From: an uncultured Bacteroidales bacterium
GTDB taxonomy: Bacteria > Bacteroidota > Bacteroidia > Bacteroidales > Paludibacteraceae
Reading direction: 5' to 3'
NCBI GenBank assembly: GCA_903929065.1
Contig: CAIYTJ010000006.1
Coordinates: forward strand, 1 to 9,460
Length of the DNA: 9,460 nucleotides
Shown: one piece after another, positions 1-6,519 of the stretch
Position numbering within the stretch: the stretch's first letter is position 1
Layout of the letters: each line of letters opens with the position of its first letter
Translations under genes and position numbers: made by a program
Notes under the pieces: generated by a model
Database searches by the model: none
What the model saw: the letters and a program-made list of their open reading frames with translations, nothing else
Told to the model about the DNA's origin: nothing

Positions 1-423
1 AAACCTATTGATTTTCCTGAATTTACAAAAGCCGTAAATAAAGCCAGAGAATGGTTTGAGGTAAGAAAAGAAAAGGACACGAAAGTTGAAATTAACAAAG
101 AATTTCTTTTTATCAAATCGGAATATAAAATTATCCGCATTAATTTTAAAGATATAACCTACATTCAGGGAATGAGTGAATATGTAAAAATTCATTTGAG
201 TACCGGCAAACCTGTCATGTCATTATTGAGTCTGAAATCGCTCGAAGCACAACTCCCTGCTTCCATGTTTATGCGGGTTCATAAATCTTACATTGTCAAT
301 CTGCAGAAAATCAACATGATAGAACGAAACGAGATTGTGTACGATGACGGAACAATTATTCCGGTAAGTCAACAATACAAAACTCAGTTTCAGGAATTTT
401 TGGACAAGAATTTTATGGTTTAA
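1..423 (+). CDS. LytTR-family response regulator, C-terminal part (5' end outside window)
   Basis: The reading frame is open from the first base, so this is the last 140 residues of a longer protein. Residues 1-15 (KPIDFPEFTKAVNKA) match the end of a CheY-like receiver domain, where the conserved Lys-Pro is followed by the last helix. Residues of about 34-136 form a LytTR DNA-binding domain, with the typical signature RVHKSYIVN at about 92-100. Proteins of this build are cytoplasmic transcription regulators, normally phosphorylated by a membrane histidine kinase encoded next door, here presumably upstream of the window. An internal ATG at 172 would give only 83 residues and would cut the LytTR domain, so it is not the start. 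The stop lies 11 bases before the phosphoesterase gene, so the regulator may be co-transcribed with the two exported proteins downstream and may control them; that link is inferred. Family assignment is firm and the target is unknown. Confidence 0.9.
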   Translation, partial: KPIDFPEFTKAVNKAREWFEVRKEKDTKVEINKEFLFIKSEYKIIRINFKDITYIQGMSEYVKIHLSTGKPVMSLLSLKSLEAQLPASMFMRVHKSYIVNLQKINMIERNEIVYDDGTIIPVSQQYKTQFQEFLDKNFMV

Positions 424-434
424 CCCGAAAATCA

Positions 435-1856
435 ATGCAAAAAATTAAACGCAAAATAAGTCTTTTATTGGGTCTTTTGATTTTTACTTTTGTAGTTGGA
501 CAACGAAATGAAAAACCTAAAAATTCCCAAAAAGATAACCGCAAAGAAGCAGTATTCAATACGGTTGTTCCAAACCATCCTTTTGATGTCATTTTGGGTC
601 GTCCCACAGCCAATTCAATCACCTTATCCATTTTATGTTATAAACCTGCAACCGGACAAGTTGAATACTGGAACTCAACCGATAAAAAGCTGAAAACGAA
701 GCTGATAAATTTTGAGCAATCGAAACCAACCGAAGTTATGTTGACTGATTTACAATCAGATAAACAATACTTTTACCGACTTATTTTTGAAAATGGAAAA
801 ACAGTTTCTGATATTTTTCACTTTCATACGCAACGGTCTAAAAACTCCAATTTTACATTCACAATAACTGCCGATTCGCATTTAGACCAGAATGCCTCTG
901 TAGAAAACTATAAAACAACTTTGTTAAATTCGGCCTCTGATTCGGCCGATTTTCATTTCGATTTGGGCGATACTTTTATGACGGACAAATACCGCGAACA
1001 GTACAAAAATGCTTTCAATCAGTACATTGCACAGCGGTATTATTTCGGTCTGCTTCAATCTCCGCTTTTTGTTGTATTGGGAAATCATGATGGAGAAACC
1101 GGTCAGAGATTGAACGGAACTGAAAATAACCCTACCGTTTGGTCGAACCTGACCCGAAAAACGTATTTCCCAAATCCGGTGCCAACAAATTTTTATTCAG
1201 GAAATTCGTCTGAGCTTCCATTTATCGGACTTCCGCAGGATTATTACGCATTTGAGTGGGGAAATGCGCAGTTTATCGTGCTCGACCCGTTTTTATTCAC
1301 ACCGCGTTCGGGAATGGATAATCCGTGGGACAGAACATTGGGAAAAACCCAGTACAACTGGTTAAAATCCACGTTGGAAAGCTCAAAAGCAACATTTAAA
1401 TTTGTGTTTATTCACAATCTGGTAGGCGGAGTTGATATTAAAGGAAAAGCCCGTGGTGGCGCCGAAGTTGCCGGTTGGTACGAATGGGGCGGAAAAAATC
1501 CGGATGGAACAACCGGTTTCGCCGCGCACCGACCCGGTTGGAAATTGCCCATTCATGATTTGCTGCTGAAAAATCATGTTTCGGTAGTTTTTCATGGACA
1601 CGATCATTTATTTGCCCGACAGGAAAAGGATGGAATCATTTACCAATGTATTTCACAACCCGGAAGTACGCGAACCAAAGTTTCTAATCAGGCTGCCGAA
1701 TATGGATATCAGACTAATGATATTTTCCTGAATCCGGGTTATATGCGAGTCAGTTTGCAAAAAAACAAAGCATTATTTGAATTTGTAAATACCGATATTA
1801 CTGATATTTCGAAAAATAAGAAAGTGATTTTTCAGTATGAAATTAAAAATAAATGA
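435..1856 (+). CDS. Exported calcineurin-like metallophosphoesterase with N-terminal Fn3-like domain
   Basis: The 473-residue protein starts with a basic n-region and hydrophobic core (residues 1-21) ending in VVGQ, a Sec signal peptide with no lipobox cysteine. It is therefore predicted to act in the periplasm or outside the cell. A lysine/asparagine-rich linker (about 24-38) leads into a beta-rich segment (about 48-133) resembling the fibronectin-like N-domain of purple acid phosphatases. The two-metal phosphoesterase core follows with all five motifs: ADSHLD at 146-151, DLGD at 176-179, GNHD at 216-219, a lone His at 327 (FIHN), and GHDH at 388-391. The DxH form of the first motif fits general metallophosphoesterases better than true purple acid phosphatases. 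The family cleaves phosphomonoesters or diesters; the substrate cannot be read from the sequence. The gene is 11 bases after the LytTR regulator and 1 base before the LTxxQ repeat protein, so it is very likely in an operon with the latter. Confidence 0.88.
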   Translation: MQKIKRKISLLLGLLIFTFVVGQRNEKPKNSQKDNRKEAVFNTVVPNHPFDVILGRPTANSITLSILCYKPATGQVEYWNSTDKKLKTKLINFEQSKPTEVMLTDLQSDKQYFYRLIFENGKTVSDIFHFHTQRSKNSNFTFTITADSHLDQNASVENYKTTLLNSASDSADFHFDLGDTFMTDKYREQYKNAFNQYIAQRYYFGLLQSPLFVVLGNHDGETGQRLNGTENNPTVWSNLTRKTYFPNPVPTNFYSGNSSELPFIGLPQDYYAFEWGNAQFIVLDPFLFTPRSGMDNPWDRTLGKTQYNWLKSTLESSKATFKFVFIHNLVGGVDIKGKARGGAEVAGWYEWGGKNPDGTTGFAAHRPGWKLPIHDLLLKNHVSVVFHGHDHLFARQEKDGIIYQCISQPGSTRTKVSNQAAEYGYQTNDIFLNPGYMRVSLQKNKALFEFVNTDITDISKNKKVIFQYEIKNK

Positions 1857-1857
1857 T

Positions 1858-3078
1858 ATGAAACGGTCAATTTTATTTCTGGTTATTTGCTTGGTTTCCG
1901 GTACGTTGTTGATGGCACAAAATCTCCGAAAACCCCGACAGAAAGATTCAAACGAAAAGCAATACAACATTACACAGGCCACTTCCGAACGGGCCCAACT
2001 GCATACGGTTGCATTCAGCGGTTTGGCTTTTCTCACAGGTAATTTTGGTGCTGATACTTTTTTTCCTCCGGGCAAAGTAGCTGATTTCTTTGGTTTTCAG
2101 TACATGCGCGATAATGACAAAAACGAAAAAGGGCATAATACCGATTTCCTGACCCGTATTGCCAATAATGTAATTGCAATTCTCACACCTGAGCAACTTC
2201 AGAAGCTAAAGGACCTGGCTGATAAGCAAGCACCGGTTTACGATGCTTTTGCCATGAAACGCATGATATTGATTAAAGCATTCCGCACAGCTATGGAAAC
2301 CGGAAAGGAATTGAATAAATCCGAAATAATAAAATTTGGAGCCGACCTATATGCCTTGGATGCTGATTTAAGCTACAATCGGGCTGTCGTTGTTGGAAGT
2401 GTAATTTATTCATTGAGCTCAGAACAAAAAGCAGCATTGACGAAACTTCAGTTTGATAATTCTTCAACATGGCCGATAATTCCTGAGAATCTGGACAAAC
2501 GGAGTCTCTCACATCGTGCTCATGTTTGTGTTATGACCTATGCCAGCGAACTTTTCAGTTGGTATGGCGGTTCGGTAGAAGCGGATGTGTATTTTTGCCC
2601 GGAGCGTCACGGAACGTATTTTGGTGGCTTTTATATGAAAGATTTTCCGGCTATGGGAAATCACGATTATTCCATAAGCACAGCTCTTACCGGCGATAGT
2701 GGACGGGATTTTGTCAGCACACTGACTTCGGCTCAATCGGCTGATTTATCGGAAACCATGAGTAAACAAGCTCCGCTTCTGAAAGAAATCGTAAAAACAA
2801 GAGAATTGGTTTCTGTTGAGCTTAGAAAAGCTATGAAAAATGAAACGCCTGACAAAGAAAAAGTATTTTCGTGGATAAAACGCTACGGTGAATTGGATGC
2901 TGAAATGTCTTATTATGAGGCAACTACTTTTGCCAATATTTACAAATCATTAAGTGGCGTTCAAAAACAAAAACTAATTCAAATTCGGAATCAACCGGTT
3001 TTGCCAACCGGAGCGTATTTGTATTCTGACCCGGTGGAATTGCCGAAAAATCTAGATTACTCGTTTTTATTGAAATGA
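1858..3078 (+). CDS. Exported tandem-repeat protein with Spy/CpxP-like LTxxQ motifs
   Basis: I chose the ATG at 1858 (406 residues) because it begins a clean signal peptide (MKRSILFLV...LLMAQ, about 21 residues) one base after the phosphoesterase stop. An in-frame ATG at 1837 would overlap that gene and put seven polar residues in front. The mature protein consists of two long homologous repeats, residues about 49-198 and 222-377. Each runs: His start, aromatic segment (GFQYMRD / GGFYMKD), a second His (93 / 269), then a helical part with KQAP, a [DE]LDA[DE] type motif (ALDADLSY / ELDAEMSY) and paired LTxxQ-like motifs (LTPEQ 109-113, LSSEQ 186-190; LTSAQ 289-293, LSGVQ 365-369). LTxxQ motifs typify periplasmic Spy/CpxP proteins, which are chaperone-like or metal-sensing, but those are much shorter and lack the aromatic/His segment. 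No named family is recognised. A periplasmic helical protein, possibly binding a metal or partner through the paired histidines, is inference. Confidence 0.8.
   Translation: MKRSILFLVICLVSGTLLMAQNLRKPRQKDSNEKQYNITQATSERAQLHTVAFSGLAFLTGNFGADTFFPPGKVADFFGFQYMRDNDKNEKGHNTDFLTRIANNVIAILTPEQLQKLKDLADKQAPVYDAFAMKRMILIKAFRTAMETGKELNKSEIIKFGADLYALDADLSYNRAVVVGSVIYSLSSEQKAALTKLQFDNSSTWPIIPENLDKRSLSHRAHVCVMTYASELFSWYGGSVEADVYFCPERHGTYFGGFYMKDFPAMGNHDYSISTALTGDSGRDFVSTLTSAQSADLSETMSKQAPLLKEIVKTRELVSVELRKAMKNETPDKEKVFSWIKRYGELDAEMSYYEATTFANIYKSLSGVQKQKLIQIRNQPVLPTGAYLYSDPVELPKNLDYSFLLK
2002..2988 (+). repeat. Two long diverged protein-level repeats inside the LTxxQ protein
   Basis: Unit 1 covers bases 2002-2451 and unit 2 covers 2521-2988. 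Hand alignment of the translations pairs GFQYMRD with GGFYMKD, LTPEQ with LTSAQ, DKQAP with SKQAP, LDADLSYNRA with LDAEMSYYEA, and LSSEQ with LSGVQ, all in the same order. The copies are much diverged, so this is an old intragenic duplication and not a recent DNA repeat. Confidence 0.75.
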
Positions 3079-3080
3079 TA

Positions 3081-3509
3081 TCAAAATTCTGACATCAGAA
3101 TCGTTTTAATGGCAACTTTCCCTTTCGTTGCATTCTGTTTTAACATGCAATCCTGAATCCGCTTCCTGAATTTCCAACATGTCATCTGATTCAGCCCAAG
3201 CTGGTCGGAATAGTTGTATGTTGAAAAATCAGTTCCTAAAACACAGACATTATAAGCAATGTAGAAAGCCTTATTGATAGGAAACTTCACATTGTGGAAA
3301 ATGGTGTTTGCCGATGCCGATTCTTCTTTTTTGCAACGGGTACAGCGACGAGAGGCTGTTGTTTTGCCTTCACAAAAGTTAGTATGGCCACAATTCCTGC
3401 ATGTAAATCCTTCTTTCCATTTAATATCAGCGATGAATTTCAAAACTTTATCGCTGTCTTCAAATAATTGTTTGGCAAATTCCGGAGAAATATCTTGTTT
3501 AAATATCAT
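3081..3509 (-). CDS. Stand-alone IS1595-type zinc-ribbon/HTH protein (no transposase catalytic domain)
   Basis: The 142-residue product carries a zinc ribbon with C37xxC40 and C56xxC59, followed by ANTIFHNVKFPINKAFY (67-83), which matches the segment after the ribbon in IS1595-family transposases (normally GTIFHNSK-P). Next comes a helix-turn-helix-like stretch STYNYSDQLGLNQMTCWKFR (96-115). A full IS1595 transposase continues into a DDE/DDN nuclease domain of about 150-200 residues; here the protein stops soon after the HTH, and the downstream DNA is the 3' end of the convergent LTxxQ gene, two bases away. I see no terminal inverted repeats or target duplications. The gene has its own good promoter, so it may be a domesticated DNA-binding protein; a decayed insertion sequence is the alternative. 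It is divergent from the rhodanese operon, so a role as local regulator is possible but unproven. Confidence 0.75.
   Translation of the reverse strand: MIFKQDISPEFAKQLFEDSDKVLKFIADIKWKEGFTCRNCGHTNFCEGKTTASRRCTRCKKEESASANTIFHNVKFPINKAFYIAYNVCVLGTDFSTYNYSDQLGLNQMTCWKFRKRIQDCMLKQNATKGKVAIKTILMSEF
3086..3101. terminator. Small palindrome at the convergent gene ends, possible weak terminator
   Basis: ATTCTGA at 3086-3092 and TCAGAAT at 3095-3101 are exact inverse complements separated by CA. This gives a 6-bp stem with a 4-base loop, or 7 bp if read as a palindrome. It lies inside the last codons of the zinc-ribbon gene and just past the LTxxQ stop. A short T-run (CGTTTTA) follows on the plus strand. 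The stem is short, so termination is only a possibility; a protein-binding palindrome is equally open. Confidence 0.3.
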
Positions 3510-3551
3510 ATATACAATTATTTAGGCATAAATGTGTAATTATTTCGGGTA

Positions 3552-3582
3552 CAAAGATATAAAAATAATTGGTGATAACAAA
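3552..3582 (-). promoter_or_regulatory. Bacteroidota-type promoter for the zinc-ribbon gene
   Basis: Read on the minus strand, TTTG at 3582-3579 (the -33 element) is followed after 19 bases by TATCTTTG at 3559-3552, an exact match to the -7 consensus TAnnTTTG. The expected transcript start is near 3545, leaving about 35 bases of leader before the ATG at 3509. The leader has no Shine-Dalgarno sequence. Confidence 0.65.
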
Positions 3583-3599
3583 ATAATTTATTAGTGATA
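3569..3599 (+). repeat. Direct repeat TTRGTGATA between divergent promoters, possible operator
   Basis: TTGGTGATA at 3569-3577 and TTAGTGATA at 3591-3599 are the same nine bases apart from one purine change. They are spaced 22 bases start to start, about two helical turns, and so face the same side of the DNA. They sit between the -33 elements of the two divergent promoters, where an activator or repressor could act on both. No specific regulator is recognised, and in AT-rich DNA chance cannot be excluded. Confidence 0.35.
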
Positions 3600-3600
3600 C

Positions 3601-3632
3601 TATTGTAATTCAAATTAAATCATATATCTTTG
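3601..3632 (+). promoter_or_regulatory. Bacteroidota-type promoter for the rhodanese/CoA-disulfide reductase operon
   Basis: TATTG at 3601-3605 (partial -33 element, core TTG at 3603-3605) is followed after 19 bases by TATCTTTG at 3625-3632, which matches the -7 consensus TAnnTTTG. Transcription should start around 3638-3642, about 25 bases before the ATG at 3666. The -7 box is identical to that of the divergent zinc-ribbon gene. Confidence 0.65.
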
Positions 3633-3665
3633 CATCGTAATTAATAATCAACAAAATAATAGAAT

Positions 3666-3983
3666 ATGTTTGAAGCGATAAAAAAGATGTTGGGTATTGC
3701 CCCGAAAGCAGATTTTGCTGAATTAGTGAAACAAGGTGCCATGATTTTAGACGTACGTACTAAAGGTGAATATGCCGGCGGACACATCAGAGGTTCGGTA
3801 AATATTCCTTTGGATAAGCTGGTCGATAATCTGAATAAGCTGAAAGGGAAAAACAGTCCAATAATAACCTGTTGTGCATCGGGTGCAAGAAGTGCCACCG
3901 CCAAAGGAGTACTTACCAATCGCGGATTTACCAATGTTCATAATGGCGGAAGTTGGATGAGTTTAAACAGAAAAATATATTAA
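3666..3983 (+). CDS. Single-domain rhodanese (sulfurtransferase)
   Basis: The 105-residue protein is one rhodanese domain: ILDVRTKGEYAGGHI at 27-41, NIPLD at 46-50, the active-site loop CASGAR with Cys70 at 70-75, and the C-terminal NGGSW at 93-97. A second cysteine, Cys69, directly precedes the catalytic one. The CASGAR loop is the six-residue type of sulfur-carrying rhodaneses, which accept a sulfane sulfur as a cysteine persulfide and pass it to an acceptor. There is no signal peptide, so it acts in the cytoplasm. It is the first gene of the operon, one base before the flavoprotein, and resembles that protein's third rhodanese domain (DVRTKGEYAGG against DVRTPGEFAGG). Acting as a sulfur donor to the reductase is the likely role. 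Family assignment is firm; the physiological donor (thiosulfate, polysulfide, glutathione or CoA persulfide) is not visible. Confidence 0.92.
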   Translation: MFEAIKKMLGIAPKADFAELVKQGAMILDVRTKGEYAGGHIRGSVNIPLDKLVDNLNKLKGKNSPIITCCASGARSATAKGVLTNRGFTNVHNGGSWMSLNRKIY

Positions 3984-3984
3984 A

Positions 3985-6264
3985 ATGGAAAAAATAGTTA
4001 TCGTTGGAGGCGTGGCAGCAGGAGCAACCGCTGCCGCTAAAGTTCGACGGACTTCTCCTTCGGCACATATCACTATGCTCGAAGCTGGTCCAGATATTTC
4101 GTTTGCCAATTGCGGATTACCGTATTTTATTGGCGGTGACATTGAAAACCGTTCGAAACTGATATTGCAAAGTCCGGAAAGTTTCAAGCAACAATATAAT
4201 GTTGATGTTCGTATTCAAACTGTTGTGACTTCAATCGATAAAGAGAATCATATTGTAAAAACGACAAATGCATTGAATGGCAAACAAGTTGAATTTGAAT
4301 ATACTAAACTGATTCTTGCCCAGGGTGGAAAACCGATAAAACCAACATTACCGGGTGCTGATTCCCATCATGTTTTCACATTGTGGACATTGGAAGACAT
4401 GGATAAAATTGCTAACTTTTTGGATCAAAAGAAACCCAAAACAGCCGTTGTGGTTGGTGGTGGTTTCATTGGACTGGAAATGGTGGAAGCACTCGTTAAG
4501 CGGGGATTGAAAGTGAATGTGGTGGAAATGATGCCGCATGTGATGGCTAATATGGAAGTGGAAATTGCCGGTTTTATTGAAAATGAAATGCTTTCGTTCG
4601 GTGTTGGAATTCATACCGGAGTCGGTGTGACTGATATTTCTGAAAAACATGTTAACCTCGACAATGGAAAATCGCTGGAAGCAGATATGGTTTTACTTTC
4701 GATAGGTGTTCGTCCAACGTTGCAATTAGCTAAAGAAACTGGGCTGGAACTGGGCGAAGCAGGTGGTTTATTAGTAAACGAGGAGTTACAAACCAGCGAT
4801 TCGGATATTTATGCTGCCGGTGATATGGTGGAAATTGAACATCGGGTGAATGGTAAAAAAGTGCGCATTCCGCTTGCCGGACCGGCAAACCGTCAAGGAC
4901 GCATTGCCGCTGAAAATATTATGGGAGGCAATCACGCTTATAAAGGTGCGTTGGGAACTTCAGTAGTTCGCGTGTTTGAAGCGGTGTGCGGAACAACCGG
5001 ATTATCGTTGAAACAAGCCCGTGCAGCAGAAATTGATGCAGATGCGGTGGTAGTTCATAAAGAACATCATACGGCATATTATCCCGGAGCTGAAAATGTG
5101 ACCGTGTTACTAATTTATAATCGTGAAACAGGAGAAATTCTGGGTGGACAAACGGCAGGTTATAAAGGTGCTGACAAACGACTGGATGTTATTGCCACAG
5201 CAACTGCGGCAAAAATGACCATTCACGATCTTGCTGATATTGATTTATCGTATTCGCCTCCGATTGGAACGCCGAACGATGCCATCAATATGGCTGCTTA
5301 TGTGGCTGAAAACAGACAAACCGGTTTTAGTCCATCAATTACTGCTTCGGAATTTGATAGTTTTATCGAAGGGAAAAATCCTGTTTTCATTGATGTGCGC
5401 GATGTTTTTGCTTTTGAGAAAAGCCATATACAAGGTGCAATCAATATACCGCTGGAATTGATTTCAAAGCAATTGCAATTAATTCCGACTCAACGTCCGG
5501 TAATCGTGTACGACGAAACCGGCAAGAAAGGGCATCAAGCATTGCGAACGCTAATCGGTGCAGGATTAAAAGATGTAACTAATATTTCAGGCGGACATAT
5601 TTCAATCCAACGATTTGCCCGTGCCATTGGATTTAAAAATATCAGCATTGAATTATTGCCTGTTGTTTCAAAATCAATTGGAAAAGAAATAAAGGAAATA
5701 AAAGAAGAAAAACAAGAAGTTTCATCAGCGAAAGTAGATGACAATGCTCCGATTGTTATCGATGTCCGCACTGTTCAGGAATTCAGAACGGGTGCTTATC
5801 CCGGTGCTGTAAATATTCCTTTGGATGAACTGATGGTTCGCCGAACCGAAATAGGAAGTGATTTGGCTCGTGAAATTGTGGTTTATTGCGCTTCGGGTGG
5901 ACGCTCGGCTTATGCCCAACGGCAATTGCAGCAACTTGGCTATAAAAACGTGAAAAATGGCGGCGGAATTTCGTCAATGATGGCCACTTTAAATAAGCCA
6001 ACTGCTCCTACTAATGAATCGTTAATTGTGGATGTGCGCACTCCGGGCGAGTTTGCAGGTGGAGCATATCCGGGAGCAATCAATATCCAACTGGATGAAT
6101 TGCCGCATCGTATAAGCGAATTGGGCGATAAATCAAGAAACATAACACTTTATTGTGCCTCCGGAGCACGGTCTGCTTACGGACAAAGAGTGTTGCAGCA
6201 ACTTGGGTTTACCAACGTCATAAATGGCGGAGGATTAATGCATATGATGCAAAAACAAGCATAG
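3985..6264 (+). CDS. CoA-disulfide/persulfide reductase fused to three rhodanese domains
   Basis: The 759-residue flavoprotein begins with an FAD Rossmann motif (IVIVGGVAAGATAA, 4-17). The single redox cysteine follows in SFANCGLP (Cys43), as in CoA-disulfide reductases and NADH-dependent persulfide reductases. The NAD(P)H motif VVVGGGFIGLE is at 155-165 and the second FAD motif TSDSDIYAAGD at 270-280. The dimerisation domain (about 325-435) carries the family tyrosines in HTAYYPGA (362-369) and LSYSPPIGTP (421-430). Known CoADR-rhodanese fusions are about 550-570 residues with one rhodanese; here there are three. Domain 1 (about 452-555) has YDETGKKG, with Asp510 where the catalytic Cys belongs, so it is probably inactive. 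Domains 2 (about 588-666, CASGGR, Cys635) and 3 (about 678-756, CASGAR, Cys724) are intact. A charged, likely flexible linker at 562-585 separates domain 1 from 2. The probable job is NAD(P)H-driven reduction of CoA persulfide, polysulfide or CoA disulfide, with sulfur delivered by the rhodaneses; the exact substrate is inferred. Confidence 0.9.
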   Translation: MEKIVIVGGVAAGATAAAKVRRTSPSAHITMLEAGPDISFANCGLPYFIGGDIENRSKLILQSPESFKQQYNVDVRIQTVVTSIDKENHIVKTTNALNGKQVEFEYTKLILAQGGKPIKPTLPGADSHHVFTLWTLEDMDKIANFLDQKKPKTAVVVGGGFIGLEMVEALVKRGLKVNVVEMMPHVMANMEVEIAGFIENEMLSFGVGIHTGVGVTDISEKHVNLDNGKSLEADMVLLSIGVRPTLQLAKETGLELGEAGGLLVNEELQTSDSDIYAAGDMVEIEHRVNGKKVRIPLAGPANRQGRIAAENIMGGNHAYKGALGTSVVRVFEAVCGTTGLSLKQARAAEIDADAVVVHKEHHTAYYPGAENVTVLLIYNRETGEILGGQTAGYKGADKRLDVIATATAAKMTIHDLADIDLSYSPPIGTPNDAINMAAYVAENRQTGFSPSITASEFDSFIEGKNPVFIDVRDVFAFEKSHIQGAINIPLELISKQLQLIPTQRPVIVYDETGKKGHQALRTLIGAGLKDVTNISGGHISIQRFARAIGFKNISIELLPVVSKSIGKEIKEIKEEKQEVSSAKVDDNAPIVIDVRTVQEFRTGAYPGAVNIPLDELMVRRTEIGSDLAREIVVYCASGGRSAYAQRQLQQLGYKNVKNGGGISSMMATLNKPTAPTNESLIVDVRTPGEFAGGAYPGAINIQLDELPHRISELGDKSRNITLYCASGARSAYGQRVLQQLGFTNVINGGGLMHMMQKQA
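5752..6252 (+). repeat. Tandem duplication of rhodanese domains 2 and 3 in the reductase
   Basis: Bases 5752-5982 and 6019-6252 encode two closely similar rhodanese domains with their catalytic cysteines 89 residues apart. By hand count, 18 of 26 residues match from the DVR strand to LDEL, and 24 of 33 from YC to the final MM. There is one single-residue indel between these blocks. The duplication looks younger than the split from domain 1, which shares far less. Confidence 0.8.
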
Positions 6265-6299
6265 AATTTACAAGTATAAATCTTAAAAATCAGAAAATT

Positions 6300-6506
6300 A
6301 TGAAAACAAACATGGGATCAATTGACAAAGTTGTCAGATTAGTATTGGCTGTGGTATTTATTGTATTATTCTTTACACACATTGTTGAAGGTATGTGGGG
6401 TTATGTATTGCTTGGTTTAGCCGCAATTTTCGCTGCAACAAGTTTTATCAGTTTCTGTCCGCTATACTGGCCATTTGGTATCAGTACAGCTAAAAAAGAG
6501 AAATAA
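6300..6506 (+). CDS. YgaP-type (DUF2892) small inner-membrane protein
   Basis: The ATG at 6300 gives 68 residues starting MKTNMGSIDKVVRL, the typical opening of DUF2892/YgaP transmembrane domains. Two membrane helices follow (about 12-27 and 33-50), then CPLYWPFGI with Cys53 in the conserved CP-[LF]-Y motif, and a lysine-rich tail. The same frame is open back to 6153, but that extension overlaps the reductase in another frame and is not coding. In E. coli YgaP this membrane domain is fused to a rhodanese domain; here the rhodaneses are separate proteins in the same operon, so this subunit may bring them to the membrane. It lies 35 bases after the reductase stop with no promoter motif between, and directly before a strong terminator, so it is the operon's last gene. 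Whether Cys53 carries sulfur is unknown. Confidence 0.88.
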   Translation: MKTNMGSIDKVVRLVLAVVFIVLFFTHIVEGMWGYVLLGLAAIFAATSFISFCPLYWPFGISTAKKEK

Positions 6507-6519
6507 GAATTTGAAACAT

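Noticed and set aside
172..423. LytTR gene starting at the ATG at 172
   Set aside because: The frame is open to base 1 and encodes the receiver-domain end and the first strands of LytTR, so 172 is an internal methionine.
1837..1857. Upstream ATG for the LTxxQ protein
   Set aside because: It overlaps the phosphoesterase and adds seven polar residues before an otherwise normal signal peptide. The ATG at 1858 fits better.
3081..3509. A complete IS1595 insertion sequence
   Set aside because: There is no DDE catalytic domain, and I found no terminal inverted repeats or target-site duplication around the gene.
6153..6299. In-frame extension of the DUF2892 gene back to an ATG at 6153
   Set aside because: It overlaps the strongly conserved end of rhodanese domain 3 in another frame, and its translation (cysteine/arginine-rich, no known motif) is a shadow. 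The family's usual start MKxxxGSID falls at 6300.
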